Notes: generated by a model not told the origin, from the letters alone. Positions 17,592 to 27,357 are shown, counted from the stretch's first letter. The stretch: DNA of 64,000 nt from Gordonia gummivorans (GCF_022513585.1 NZ_JAKWBF010000017.1:1-64000), one strand, 5' to 3'. Numbers and translations: made by a program.

Positions 17592-17631
17592 GATCACTCT
17601 GTGGCACCGACGATCACTCTGTGGCACCGAC
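17592..17631. repeat. 20-bp tandem duplication spanning the glycosyltransferase stop
   Basis: The 20 bases at 17592-17611 are repeated exactly at 17612-17631. The upstream copy in the gene's direction encodes the last residues IVGATE and contributes the stop codon (17614-17616). The second copy lies just 3' of the gene. This is a recent slippage or a functional 3' direct repeat. Confidence 0.85.
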
Positions 17632-18846
17632 GATCGCCGAGCAGGCTCGTTGCGTCGCGATCTCAGCAGGTGTCAGGAGCGCGGTGAGCCGATGTGCAGC
17701 CCGTTGTGTCGCTGGATCGAGCAGGCAGTCGAGTTGTGCCTCGCCGAGGCGCGCCAGCGGTGCGCCGGTTCCGGACCCGGCGCGGGCAAGCGCACCCGCC
17801 CAGAGCGGCTGATCGGCGCTGAGCCAGCCGATGGCCGATGGAATACCGGCCCGCGCGGTGGCGGCGGTGGTGCCCGCGCCGCCGTGATGGACGGCAGCAC
17901 GACACCGGGGAAACAGGCGCTCGTGGTCGAGTCCGTGGGTCACCCTCAGCACCGAATCATGTTCGGGCAGAGGGTGTCCGGTGTGGGCGATCACCCGCCG
18001 CCCGCGACGGACAAGGGAATCGACGATGCCGCTGACGCGCTCTTCGGCGACCTGCATGCTGCCGAAACCGACGTAGACCGGTGGTTGGCCGTCCTCGGCC
18101 CACGCGACGACGCCGTCGGTTCGCGAATCATTCCCGTCGAGGAGGCGGCGGGTCCGCTCGTCGGGCAGCAGAAAGCCGGTGAACGGCCGCTGGGAGCCCC
18201 ATTCGCGGGACAAGCCCGGGAACAGTGCGGCCTCGTAGACCTGTATCTCCGGACGTCCGTCGGCGCGCAAGCGACCACCTAGTGGGCCGCGTGCGGGCGG
18301 AAGTCCGAGTTCGGTGCGTAGGCGCCGGTCGTCGGTGCGGGACGTGAGCCAGTAGAGGCGGTCGACGGTGCTCCACAGTGCACGCCGCACGCAGGTGGGT
18401 GGGCGGCGATACGTCGGCGAGACCGTCGAGTTGGGCCGCACCGGACAGTAGTGGAGTGGTACGAACGCGATGCCGCGACTCTCGGCAATGGTCGCCGCGC
18501 GTTCCTGGGCGAGCAAACCGGTGACCAGGATGTCGCTCTCGTCGGCGAGGTCACCCATCACCCGCTGCGATGTGTGCGCGCCGTACGCCCCGACCTCACG
18601 GAGCGCCTTCAGGCGGGTGCGTGGATTCGGCGATCTCAATTGCTTCTTGATGATCGAACCGGCAAGGAGATCCGCCGTCGAGGGACACAATTCGCGGGTG
18701 GGAAGGCCGGTGCGAGTCGCCATGGGCATCAGGTCGTGGGCCACCGCCAACTGCACCGTGTGTCCGTGCCGGGCGAGCTCGGCGGCGACCGCGATCGCGG
18801 GCTGCACGTCTCCTCGGCTGCCGTGCAGTGCGAACGACACTCTCAT
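17614..18846 (-). CDS. GT1/MGT-family glycosyltransferase
   Basis: The protein is 410 aa. The ATG at 18846 overlaps the upstream gene's TGA (ATGA). The N-terminus has RVSFALHGSRGDVQPAIAVA and the C-terminal half HHGGAGTTAATARAGIP and SADQPLWA, the nucleotide-sugar donor signature of the GT-B UGT/MGT family. Related enzymes glycosylate lipids such as glycopeptidolipids in mycobacteria (family knowledge). It is coupled to acyltransferase 4 and the ABC exporter, so it probably adds the sugar that the acyltransferases decorate. It has no signal peptide and should act at the cytoplasmic face. Confidence 0.88.
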   Translation of the reverse strand: MRVSFALHGSRGDVQPAIAVAAELARHGHTVQLAVAHDLMPMATRTGLPTRELCPSTADLLAGSIIKKQLRSPNPRTRLKALREVGAYGAHTSQRVMGDLADESDILVTGLLAQERAATIAESRGIAFVPLHYCPVRPNSTVSPTYRRPPTCVRRALWSTVDRLYWLTSRTDDRRLRTELGLPPARGPLGGRLRADGRPEIQVYEAALFPGLSREWGSQRPFTGFLLPDERTRRLLDGNDSRTDGVVAWAEDGQPPVYVGFGSMQVAEERVSGIVDSLVRRGRRVIAHTGHPLPEHDSVLRVTHGLDHERLFPRCRAAVHHGGAGTTAATARAGIPSAIGWLSADQPLWAGALARAGSGTGAPLARLGEAQLDCLLDPATQRAAHRLTALLTPAEIATQRACSAIVGATE

Positions 18847-20204
18847 GTGCCCCAGGCGCTTCCGGTCAGCGACCATCGGCCGAGCTCATCGGCGACGACC
18901 TTGCTCAGGGCCTGGTCGTCGGCCACTCGATCGGGGTCGAGTGAGGTCACACAGAGCGTGACGAGACCGCCGCTCTCCGATGCCCAGCCGCTGATCCCGC
19001 CGGCCATCGACCGCAGCACCTCGAGGTCAGGTGTGGAGGCCACCGACCGCATCGCGACCGGACCCACCGAACCCGTGCCCAACGACGCGAACCGCGGATC
19101 GAGTTCACCGAGGTTCGACGCGAGGCACAGCGGTGCCGACACATTTGCTGCCAGCCGGCGGACGGCGCGGTCGCCGAGCGCCTGGGCGACGATGCCGAGT
19201 CGGGCGGCCGGACTGGGTCCGTCGACGAGCGTGCGGAAAGCGCTCTTGCATGCCGTTCGGATGGCGCCGAGGTCGCGGTAGCGGTCGTCGTCCACGACGA
19301 TCGCGGCGGTGACCCCCGTGGTGGCGTTTGCCCTTCGGTCGTTGTCGGTGCGAGTCGACATCGGCAGCGAGAGCCCGATGGCCTCGCCGGGGTGAATCCG
19401 ACCGGTGCGTTCGAGTGCGCCGACCATGATCGCGACGAAGAGGGAATTGGGTGTACCTCCGGAAGCCGATGCGGCAGAACGGAATGCGTCGGATCTGATG
19501 GTGAGGATCGTGGTGGGTGCGGATACCGGCGCGTTCTCGCCGGCGGTGACCGCTGTCGTCGCAGCAGGTGTCTCGGGGTGAGAATCTCTGCGGGGCTGGG
19601 TGGTTGGTCGACGGTCGGTGACCATGGCGGCCGCCGCCCTGCCGGCGGTTCCCAACAGCGTTGCCGTGTCGCGCAGGTTGTCACGGAGGCGCGGCGGTGT
19701 GTCGGTCGCGTCGAAGGCGATGTCGGCGACGGCCTCGGTGACGGCCGTCATGACGGCACCACCATCGCCGACCACGTGGGACGCGACGAGCGACACGAAC
19801 ACAGCGGAACCGTTGGCGGAGCGGGCGGCGGTCAATCGCCATGACGGTCCGCGGATGGTGTCGAGGGGTGCGTCGACGCAGCGGCGAGCCCAAGATGCCT
19901 CCTCGCCGGCGGCAATCGGCCTGTCCGACAGGCTGAATCGCCCGGCCGCGGGTGTGTGCACCCAGCGGTCACGACCAGGCGTCCGGCGGCGGTGCACCAG
20001 CCTGCTCAACCGTCCACGGCGCAGACGCGCGGCGATCTCGGCGATCGCGGCGTCGGTCACGTTGCCGTCGAGGCGCCAGACGCACTGGTTGACGACCGGA
20101 AGCCGTAGCGCATGCTCCATGCGGACGAACAGATCGTCGTCGGGTGTGAGGCGCTCGGGTGTGAGCCGCTCCGCCGTCCGTGTCCGACTCGTGTCGCTCA
20201 TCAT
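18843..20204 (-). CDS. Acyltransferase 4, condensation/WS-DGAT-like
   Basis: The protein is 453 aa. Tandem ATGs occur at 20204 and 20201, and the first starts 7 bp after the permease stop. It has the CAT/condensation fold with SLVASHVVGDGGAV, an xHxxxDG motif keeping catalytic His, Asp and Gly. The C-terminal ASNLGELDP resembles the SNLG loop of wax-ester-synthase/condensation enzymes. The middle has LSLPMSTRTDNDRRAN. It is distinct from the three PapA-like neighbours and sits in the exporter/glycosyltransferase operon, so it may add the first or the last acyl chain. Its substrate is unproven. Confidence 0.7.
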   Translation of the reverse strand: MMSDTSRTRTAERLTPERLTPDDDLFVRMEHALRLPVVNQCVWRLDGNVTDAAIAEIAARLRRGRLSRLVHRRRTPGRDRWVHTPAAGRFSLSDRPIAAGEEASWARRCVDAPLDTIRGPSWRLTAARSANGSAVFVSLVASHVVGDGGAVMTAVTEAVADIAFDATDTPPRLRDNLRDTATLLGTAGRAAAAMVTDRRPTTQPRRDSHPETPAATTAVTAGENAPVSAPTTILTIRSDAFRSAASASGGTPNSLFVAIMVGALERTGRIHPGEAIGLSLPMSTRTDNDRRANATTGVTAAIVVDDDRYRDLGAIRTACKSAFRTLVDGPSPAARLGIVAQALGDRAVRRLAANVSAPLCLASNLGELDPRFASLGTGSVGPVAMRSVASTPDLEVLRSMAGGISGWASESGGLVTLCVTSLDPDRVADDQALSKVVADELGRWSLTGSAWGT

Positions 20205-20211
20205 GGGCCCG

Positions 20212-21060
20212 TCAGACCCGCCGGAGATACGCGCGGAGGGCAAGCGGTGCCGCGACGGCGATGATGGCCGTCGCGCCGAGCAGCGTCCAGCCGACATGCG
20301 CGGTGATCTCTCCGTCGTTGGCGAGCGAACGGAACGACGAGACCAGATGCGATACCGGATTGACGTCGGCGATTGCCTGCAGCCAGCCGGGCATCGTCGA
20401 GGTGGGGACAAATGCATTGGACGTGAAGGTGAGGGGCATGAGAATCAGCATCGATATACCCTGTACCGCACTAGCTTTGGACATGATCACACCCATCAGG
20501 GCAAAGATCCAGCTCATCGCGAAAGCGGCGAAGATGACCAGCACAATGCCCGCGGCGGTGCCGACGATGCTGCCCGGCCGGTAGCCCATCACCAGCCCGA
20601 CCACCAGCGACATCGTGGTCGCGATGACATAGCGCAGGATGTCGGCGGTCAGCGACCCCGCCAACGGTGCCATGCGGGAGATCGGCATCGACACCAGCCG
20701 GTCGAAGACTCCGCTGTCAATGTCTTCGCGAAGTTGTACTCCGGTGACCACCGAACTCGTGATCGCCACCGACACAAGGACTCCGGGTACGAGTTCGGGC
20801 AGGTAGGCCGACACGTCACCCGCGATCGCCCCGCCGAAGATGTTGGCGAACATGATCGTGAAGACCACCGGGACGATGATCACGTCGAAGAGTTGCTGAG
20901 GCGTGTGGCGCATCCGCAGCAGCCCGCGGCGCGCGAGGGTGAGCGTGTCCCGCACGGCCTGGGCCGTCGACACTCGCTCGGCGACGAGTACCGGCCAGTC
21001 GCGGCCGCCGTCGGAATCGGGGATCGTTGTCACATCTGGCGCGATCTTCTGGGTGATCAT
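20212..21060 (-). CDS. ABC-2 type exporter permease, DrrB-like
   Basis: The protein is 282 aa with six hydrophobic segments after an ~50-residue cytoplasmic N-terminus. The central region FGGAIAGDVSAYLPELVPGVLVSVA, LREDIDSGVFDRLVSMPISR and GWLQAIADVNPVSHLV match the ABC-2 permease signature used for drug and lipid export (daunorubicin DrrB family). The ATG overlaps the ATPase gene's stop by four bases. With the ATPase it should form an exporter for the product of the glycosyltransferase and acyltransferases. Confidence 0.88.
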   Translation of the reverse strand: MITQKIAPDVTTIPDSDGGRDWPVLVAERVSTAQAVRDTLTLARRGLLRMRHTPQQLFDVIIVPVVFTIMFANIFGGAIAGDVSAYLPELVPGVLVSVAITSSVVTGVQLREDIDSGVFDRLVSMPISRMAPLAGSLTADILRYVIATTMSLVVGLVMGYRPGSIVGTAAGIVLVIFAAFAMSWIFALMGVIMSKASAVQGISMLILMPLTFTSNAFVPTSTMPGWLQAIADVNPVSHLVSSFRSLANDGEITAHVGWTLLGATAIIAVAAPLALRAYLRRV

Positions 21061-22010
21061 GCGGGCACCTGCTGGTCGGTCATGGCGAAGAACACCTCGT
21101 CGAGGGTTGGGCGGCGGACGGCGAGTTCGGCGACCGCGATGTCGGCCTCGTCGAGGGCGACGACGACACGCGCGGAGAGCGCGGGATCAGGCAGAGCGGC
21201 GGTGAGACGGCCCGACTCAGGACTGGGAACCACGGCGGTGCCGACTCGCCGATGGATGATCGCGGCTGCCTCGGACATCCGAGCCGGCTCGGCGAGCGTG
21301 ACTTCGAGCGAGCGTTCGCCGACACGATCCTTGAGGACGTCGACGGGCCCTTCGGCGATGACGCGCCCGGCATCCATGACCACCAACGAGTCGGAGAGTT
21401 GGTCTGCTTCGTCGAGGTACTGCGTGGTCAGCAGCACCGTGGTGCCATCGTCGACCAGCGCGCGCACCGCCGACCACACCTGTGCACGGGTACCCGGATC
21501 GAGGCCGGTCGTCGGTTCGTCGAGGAACAGCAACGCGGGCGGCGTGATCAGCGACGCGGCCAGGTCGATGCGGCGTCGCATGCCACCGGAGAACCCGGAT
21601 ACCGCCCGGTCGGCCGCAGCGGTGAGACCGAAACGTTCGACGAGGTCGGCGGCGCGAGCGCGTGCCGCGCGGCCGCGGATTCCGCGTAACCGGGCGAAGA
21701 GTTCCAGGTTCTCCAGCGCGGTCAGGTCCTCGTCCAGCGACGCGTACTGGCCGGTGAGCGTGATCAGCGACCGGATGGCCGGCGCCTGCGTGACCACGTC
21801 GCGGCCGAAGATCTTCGCGTGGCCGCCGTCGGGCCGGACGAGGGTGGCCAGCATGCGGACGGTCGTCGTCTTGCCGGCACCGTTGGCGCCGAGCATTCCG
21901 CACACCGAGCCGGTGGGTATGGACAGGCTGACGTCCGCCACCGCAGCGACATCGCGGAACGACTTCCGCAACGACTCCGCATGCACGGCCGTCTCCGGCA
22001 ATCTGACCAT
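21057..22010 (-). CDS. ABC exporter ATPase, DrrA-like
   Basis: The protein is 317 aa. It has Walker A GANGAGKTT, a Q-loop TGQYASLDEDLTALENL, signature FSGGMRRRIDLA, Walker B LLFLDEPTTGLDP and the H-loop region replaced by Gln (LLTTQYLDEADQ), as is usual for DrrA-type exporters. The C-terminal ~90 residues form the regulatory extension of this family. The ATG lies behind an AAGGAA box and opens the minus-strand operon running down to 17614. It powers the DrrB-like permease. Confidence 0.92.
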   Translation of the reverse strand: MVRLPETAVHAESLRKSFRDVAAVADVSLSIPTGSVCGMLGANGAGKTTTVRMLATLVRPDGGHAKIFGRDVVTQAPAIRSLITLTGQYASLDEDLTALENLELFARLRGIRGRAARARAADLVERFGLTAAADRAVSGFSGGMRRRIDLAASLITPPALLFLDEPTTGLDPGTRAQVWSAVRALVDDGTTVLLTTQYLDEADQLSDSLVVMDAGRVIAEGPVDVLKDRVGERSLEVTLAEPARMSEAAAIIHRRVGTAVVPSPESGRLTAALPDPALSARVVVALDEADIAVAELAVRRPTLDEVFFAMTDQQVPA

Positions 22011-22076
22011 CGATGTTCCTTCCCCCGCGAACGTCTGACGTCACCACCATGGCGGAGGGCACTTTCATTTCGGTTT

Positions 22077-22120
22077 CAACCGTCGGCGGTGCTGCCGATC
22101 ATGGAGGCGCGAAAGAGTGC
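22077..22120. repeat. Dispersed intergenic repeat, module A fragment
   Basis: A 44-bp fragment containing GTCGGCGGTGCTGCCGATCA followed by TGGAGGCGCGAAAGAGTG. It matches the second half of module A found at 12.2, 12.6, 41.6 and 41.9 kb. It lies in the 153-bp gap between the regulator stop and the exporter start and may overlap the operon promoter. Confidence 0.6.
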
Positions 22121-22163
22121 CGTCGTCCTACCTCCCGCACTCTTCTGAATATCTGCGAGCAGA

Positions 22164-25100
22164 TCAGCCGATGAGCTGCGCCACCGCGCGTTCCCTCGAC
22201 ATGGAGGGACCGGCGGCCAGGTGCATCACCGGGAAGTCCCGGCGGTAATGGATGGCGCGCGCGGCGGCGGCGTACGGATCGTCGTCGCGCAGGCCACGGG
22301 CCTTGACGACGGCCGCCGCCGCAGCGCCGAGAGCGGGCAGGTCGGTGAGCGCCGAGTCGAGACGACGCTGTGTCAGGGCGGCCTCGAGGTCATCGGCCGC
22401 GAGCCGTGCGTGCGTGGATTGTCCGGCCGCATCGAGCAGGGCGACGGCCACCGCGTGCATGTGGACCGAGTGACCGTCGGCGGGTGGCCCCGCGATGCGC
22501 AGGGCGTCGGCGATTGCCGTGACCGCGAGGGCAGGATCGTCGTCGACGAGCAACTGCGCGCGCGTCATATGAGCAGTTGCGATGAACGGTCGCGCGGTGG
22601 TTCCGGCAGCACGCAGGCACGAGGCGAGCAGATCCTCGGCTCGACGCGGATCGACGCTCACCGATGCGCCGGCCTGGTAGATGCGCACCCGACACGCATC
22701 CTGCGCCAGCCCGATGTCGTCGAAAGTGGTTGCACTGCGCTCGAAATGAACGATGGCGGCCTCGTGGTCCCCAACCTGGCTGCAGATGCGGCCAAGTCTG
22801 CTGCGTGCGTTCGCGGCGAACCACGGGTGCATCGCAACGTCGGCTGCCACGGATGCGCGCAGGGCACACCGATGTGCGAACCTCGGTGCGGCAGCGCGTT
22901 CGGCCAATTCGGCGCGAACCAGTTCGGCCGCCGCGACCACCCCTGCGTCGGCGCTGCGCGCGGCAGTCGCCAGCGTCCGCGCCACGGTGGCCGGTCGGGC
23001 GACGAGCAGATCGCCGATGAGTCCGTCGATTCCACTCAACGGCCGCACCGACATGGCCTCGCGGAGCCGGAGCCGCGCCCGGGCCGCGTCGCGAAACTGG
23101 CCCGCAATGGTGAGATGTATTGTTGCACAGAGTAGTCCGGCGACATCGCGATCTGATTCGGCCGGCTGGCGGGCGACGGCGCGGCACAACCGCAGGGTCG
23201 CGTCGTGGCCCCCGGTGCGCATCGTCCGCCACGAAACAACAGGCAGCAGTGCTGGATCCGGGCTCGCGCTCCCGTCGAGGAGTGACAGGATGGCGTCCGA
23301 CGAGTGGTCGAGCCGATCGGCCGCGTCGGCCACCCGGCCGGCGCGCAGGTCGGTCAGGGCGGCGTCGACCTGGGTGCGTGCCCAGCGGTGATGGGCGGCG
23401 ACGAGGCATTCCTCGAGGTCGGGCTGCTCCCGAGTGCGCTCGCGAACGAAGTCGCGGACCGTGTCGGACAAGCGATAACAACTATGCTGCGCTCGCCTGT
23501 CGAAGTTTCCCCGTCGCTGCGCTCGCCCTTGCTGGTCCTCCGCAACCCGTAAAAGGCTGTGCGCCCGCAGGATCGCCACATTGTCCAGAGTCACCATCGG
23601 AAACGCGAGGGCGTCGGCGAGCCGGAACTCTCCCGGGAAGCGGGCGAGGGCGGCGAGTGCCAGACGCGCATCCGAGGCCAACAGTTCCCAACTGGAGGCG
23701 AGAACGTTGGTCAGTGAGCTGTGTCGCCCGCCGCCCCGGACGCTCAACACCGAAAGTGTCGATGCAAGACGATCGTTGAGATCGCCGAGCGTGAGATGTC
23801 GGAGCTGTGCAGCGGCCAACTCGAGTGCGAGGGGTGATCCGTCCAGGCGGCGGCACAACTCGTCGACTTCGTGAGCCGCGATGCTGTCCCTGCGTCCCGC
23901 CGCACGCACACGGTCTGAGAAGAGTTGTGCGGCATCAGCTTCGGATAGGGGTCCGACGTCGATGACGTGCTGGTCGACGAGGTCGAGCGGTACCCGGGTG
24001 GTGGCCAGAATCTGAAGATCATGGCGTCGCGCGAGTACCTCGGTGGCCAGCTCTGAGACAGAGTCGACGACCTGCTCGCATGCGTCGAGGACGATCACGA
24101 CCCCGCGTGGTGCGCTCTGTGTCAGGAGTTGCCCGGGGCGTTGCATCGGTCCTGGCGTGCCGCCGGCGAGATCGGGAACTGTGGTCGGCCGTAGGGCGGC
24201 GGTCACCGCGGCCGTCACGTCCTCGACGCCGCGCGCCGTGGTCAGGTCCACGTAGATGTGCGGAACAGATTGCGCAGCAACGAATTCCGCAACCAGACGA
24301 GTCTTTCCGATACCGCCCTCGCCGAGTACACAGACGACGCCGGAGTCGGCGAGCGCGCGTCGCATGTCTGCCAGGATGTCGACGCGTGCGACAAAGCTGT
24401 TGCGGGGCGGCGCGGGCATCTGGGTTGCGAACCCTGGGTCGGCGGCGACGGGCGTCTGTGCGCGCAGAGCAGCCGCATGCGCTGCGACGGCTTCCGGCCC
24501 GGGGTCGGCGCCGAGTTCGTCGGCCAGGGCGGCACGCAGCCTCGCGAAGACGGTGAGCGCGCGGTTGGGATTGCCGGCCGCCACATGTGCGCGCATCTCC
24601 AACGCGGCGAGTTGCTCGTCGAGCGGCCCGCGCGCCTCACGATGCGCGGCGACCTCAGCGGCGACGCGGTTCGGCTCGGCGACGAGGCGGTGATTCCAGG
24701 ATCGCTCCCGGAGAACACCGCGGCACCGGTCGGCGCGTATCGTCAGCCGGTCCCGTAGGTCGCCCGGAGGAAGTCCGGTGCCGGGTTGACCGCGCCAGAG
24801 GTCGAGGGCCCCGGTGGTATCGGCGTCCGTTCCATCGCGCGCGATGGCCTCGGCCGTGGCGAGGTCGGAGACCGGCGTCCCCTCGGTTCCGATCAAGCGA
24901 TAACCGCCCGGAGTCGAGTCCACTCGTTCGGACCCGACGAGTGCGCGCAGACGCGAGATGAGCGTGTGCACCGCGCCGGTCGGTTGTTGCGGGGGAGCAT
25001 CGGGCCATACGTCGGACACGATGGCCTCGATGCCGACGGGGTAGGGATGCGCAAGCACCAGTGAGGTGATCAAGGTGCGCAGACGGCGCGCGGTGACCGG

Positions 25101-25169
25101 GATGGCGTCGGCGTCGCCGGCGCACACCTCGGTCGGACCGAGCACCCCCACCAGCGCAGTCATCGTCAC
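22164..25169 (-). CDS. AfsR/SARP-type regulator with NB-ARC ATPase and TPR-like tail
   Basis: The protein is 1001 aa and starts at a GTG (an ATG lies two codons inside). Residues ~5-95 form an OmpR-like winged helix (GAVHTLISRLRALVGSERVDS, PGGYRL). Residues ~100-240 form a bacterial transcriptional activator domain (LRAALADELGADPGPEAVAA). The ATPase has Walker A GEGGIGKT at 283-290 and VIVLDACEQVVD. Residues ~600-1000 are helical TPR-like repeats. It is upstream of and parallel to the exporter/glycosyltransferase/acyltransferase operons. AfsR/SARP proteins activate secondary-metabolite clusters, so it is the probable cluster-specific activator. Confidence 0.9.
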   Translation of the reverse strand: MTMTALVGVLGPTEVCAGDADAIPVTARRLRTLITSLVLAHPYPVGIEAIVSDVWPDAPPQQPTGAVHTLISRLRALVGSERVDSTPGGYRLIGTEGTPVSDLATAEAIARDGTDADTTGALDLWRGQPGTGLPPGDLRDRLTIRADRCRGVLRERSWNHRLVAEPNRVAAEVAAHREARGPLDEQLAALEMRAHVAAGNPNRALTVFARLRAALADELGADPGPEAVAAHAAALRAQTPVAADPGFATQMPAPPRNSFVARVDILADMRRALADSGVVCVLGEGGIGKTRLVAEFVAAQSVPHIYVDLTTARGVEDVTAAVTAALRPTTVPDLAGGTPGPMQRPGQLLTQSAPRGVVIVLDACEQVVDSVSELATEVLARRHDLQILATTRVPLDLVDQHVIDVGPLSEADAAQLFSDRVRAAGRRDSIAAHEVDELCRRLDGSPLALELAAAQLRHLTLGDLNDRLASTLSVLSVRGGGRHSSLTNVLASSWELLASDARLALAALARFPGEFRLADALAFPMVTLDNVAILRAHSLLRVAEDQQGRAQRRGNFDRRAQHSCYRLSDTVRDFVRERTREQPDLEECLVAAHHRWARTQVDAALTDLRAGRVADAADRLDHSSDAILSLLDGSASPDPALLPVVSWRTMRTGGHDATLRLCRAVARQPAESDRDVAGLLCATIHLTIAGQFRDAARARLRLREAMSVRPLSGIDGLIGDLLVARPATVARTLATAARSADAGVVAAAELVRAELAERAAAPRFAHRCALRASVAADVAMHPWFAANARSRLGRICSQVGDHEAAIVHFERSATTFDDIGLAQDACRVRIYQAGASVSVDPRRAEDLLASCLRAAGTTARPFIATAHMTRAQLLVDDDPALAVTAIADALRIAGPPADGHSVHMHAVAVALLDAAGQSTHARLAADDLEAALTQRRLDSALTDLPALGAAAAAVVKARGLRDDDPYAAAARAIHYRRDFPVMHLAAGPSMSRERAVAQLIG

Positions 25170-25237
25170 AGTGGAACACGTCTGATGTGGAGTGGCTCCT
25201 GGTCGGGAGCAAGCTCACAACCGCGGCGGAAACCAGT

Positions 25238-25270
25238 GCACCGCACACAGCGGCTGGCTGTGTGCGGTGC
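25238..25270 (-). terminator. Hairpin terminator downstream of rpf-like gene
   Basis: A perfect 14-bp stem (GCACCGCACACAGC and its complement) encloses a 5-nt loop, 44 bp beyond the rpf-like stop on the minus strand. The stem is very GC-rich with no T-tract, as is common in actinobacteria. It also separates this gene from the regulator's 5' region. Confidence 0.7.
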
Positions 25271-25282
25271 GCGGTGTTACTC

Positions 25283-25302
25283 GGTGACCCGCACGGGTCA
25301 CC
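25283..25302 (-). terminator. Second hairpin directly after rpf-like stop
   Basis: GGTGACCC and its complement GGGTCACC flank a GCAC loop, 11 bp after the stop codon. With the 14-bp hairpin at 25238 it forms a tandem terminator. Confidence 0.55.
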
Positions 25303-25313
25303 TATGCGTCAGT

Positions 25314-25768
<455 letters not shown>

Positions 25769-25901
25769 TAGGTTTCCCTGAAACTCCTGCGCATCGCGGC
25801 GTGTCGGCACATCGAAGGCCTGACGGAATGTGACGTCTTCGGATGACGAAGGTCACACCGAGAATGTGCGGTGCGTCACGTCAACGGATCGGGACGCACG
25901 G

Positions 25902-27230
25902 TCAGCGACGGTGGACCGTGATGCGACCACCGCGTCGGGGGGCGTAGGCGACGCCACGTGAGTGCCAGGCTTCGGGGCGTTCGGTGGTCGGCTCGAGGGT
26001 GAGCTCGCGCAGCACTGTGCGCAGTACGACGTCCATCTCCATCGTGGCGAATGCTGCACCGATGCAGCGTCGGGTGCCACCGCCGAACGGTAGCCAGGCC
26101 GCGGGCGGCGTGGTGCCCTCGAATCGGCCGGGATCGAACAGCTCCGGGTGTGCGAACTGCCGGCTGTCGTCGTGCAGCAGCGAGATCGCCACCAGCACGT
26201 TGTGACCGCGCGGGATGCGCCACGGGCCGAGGTCGAGCGTCTCGGCGACGACGCTGCGTCCGGCGAAGTCGATCACCGGGCGGCTGCGTTGCACCTCGTG
26301 GATCACCGCGTGCCGAAAATCGCTGCCGCCGCGGTCGACCTCGTCGACCAGATCGGTGAGAACCTGCGGATTGCGCGCGACGCGTTCGAAAGCCCATGCC
26401 AGGGTTGTCGCGGTGGTTTCGTGGCCGGCGGCCAGCAGCGTGATGAGTTCGTCGGCGATGTCGGAATCGCTCATCGGCGAGCCGTCGTCGTAGCGACTGC
26501 TGACCAGCAGTCCGAGGATGTCGTCGCGATCGTCGAGGTCGGGGTCCTGGCGGGCCTGCGTGATGAGCCCACCGACAGCCCGTTGATACTCCTGCCGATG
26601 CACACGGAGGCGGTGGTTGGGGTCGACGCGACGCAACGGCCGGGGGAGCGGGGGAACTGTCGCGCTGAGAGAACCGGCTGCGACGAGGGGCGGAATGATC
26701 CGCCGAAGATCGTCCAAATCCTTTCCCGCAGCGCCGAAAACAGCACGAAGGATGATGTTGAGGGTGATGTGCATCATCGGTTCCAGGGAGCGGAACCGTC
26801 GCCGTTGCGGCCAGGTGGCAATCTCGGCGAGCGTCTCCTCTTCGACGATGGACTCGTAGGTCTTGATGCGCTTGCCGTGCAACGGAGGTGTGAGTAACTT
26901 GCGGCGGCGGCGATGGTCGGTGCCCTCGAGTGAGAAGACCGAGCCGTCGCCGAGCACCCGTCCCAGGTTGGGGCTGACGTTGTGCACCTTGTCGCCGGCC
27001 GTGAACAGTTGCTTCGCGTGCGCCGGATCGGAGATCACCACGCAATCGCCGAAAATGGGCAGGTCGAGGACAAAGGCGTCGCCGAGGCGCCGGTGCCACC
27101 ATCGCATCATCGCGTGGCGAGAGATGAGGAACCCGAGTCCCTGTGCCGCCCTGGGGAGCGGGACCCGGGGCGGTGCAACAGAATCCGTGGCTGGTGAGAT
27201 GGTCGCGGTCGGTGACGGTTCGGCGGCCAT
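25902..27230 (-). CDS. Cytochrome P450 monooxygenase
   Basis: The protein is 442 aa from the ATG at 27230. A frame open to 27308 would run through the divergent operators. It has the I-helix oxygen-binding motif LLAAGHETTATTLAW, the ExxR region (IHEVQRSRPV) and the haem loop PFGGGTRRCIGAAF with the Cys ligand near residue 389. It is soluble, of usual bacterial class I length, and needs a separate ferredoxin and reductase, neither of which is adjacent. It is divergent from a TetR regulator across two operator-like repeats, so it is probably induced by its substrate or a related lipid or xenobiotic. The CYP family is not assigned. Confidence 0.93.
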   Translation of the reverse strand: MAAEPSPTATISPATDSVAPPRVPLPRAAQGLGFLISRHAMMRWWHRRLGDAFVLDLPIFGDCVVISDPAHAKQLFTAGDKVHNVSPNLGRVLGDGSVFSLEGTDHRRRRKLLTPPLHGKRIKTYESIVEEETLAEIATWPQRRRFRSLEPMMHITLNIILRAVFGAAGKDLDDLRRIIPPLVAAGSLSATVPPLPRPLRRVDPNHRLRVHRQEYQRAVGGLITQARQDPDLDDRDDILGLLVSSRYDDGSPMSDSDIADELITLLAAGHETTATTLAWAFERVARNPQVLTDLVDEVDRGGSDFRHAVIHEVQRSRPVIDFAGRSVVAETLDLGPWRIPRGHNVLVAISLLHDDSRQFAHPELFDPGRFEGTTPPAAWLPFGGGTRRCIGAAFATMEMDVVLRTVLRELTLEPTTERPEAWHSRGVAYAPRRGGRITVHRR

Positions 27231-27290
27231 CGGCTCGACTCCAATCCCACTGTGTCGACGATGCGCCAAGGGCAGCGGCGGGACAGTAGT

Positions 27291-27329
27291 GGTACGTATT
27301 TGTACCAACGACGGTACGCGGGTGTACCG
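27291..27329. promoter_or_regulatory. Two TetR operators between P450 and tetR
   Basis: Two inverted repeats share the arms GGTAC and GTACC with 6-bp spacers: GGTAC-GTATTT-GTACC (27291-27306) and CGGTAC-GCGGGT-GTACCG (27312-27329). They lie 29-67 bp upstream of the tetR ATG and 61-99 bp upstream of the P450 ATG. This is the expected arrangement for a repressor controlling both genes. Confidence 0.85.
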
Positions 27330-27357
27330 GCTGCGAGCAAGGGCCTACTCTCGATGT

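Noticed and set aside
19600..22038. 812-codon open frame on the plus strand
   Set aside because: It covers the acyltransferase and both ABC genes in antisense. Low-complexity Ser/Arg-rich translation marks it as a shadow.
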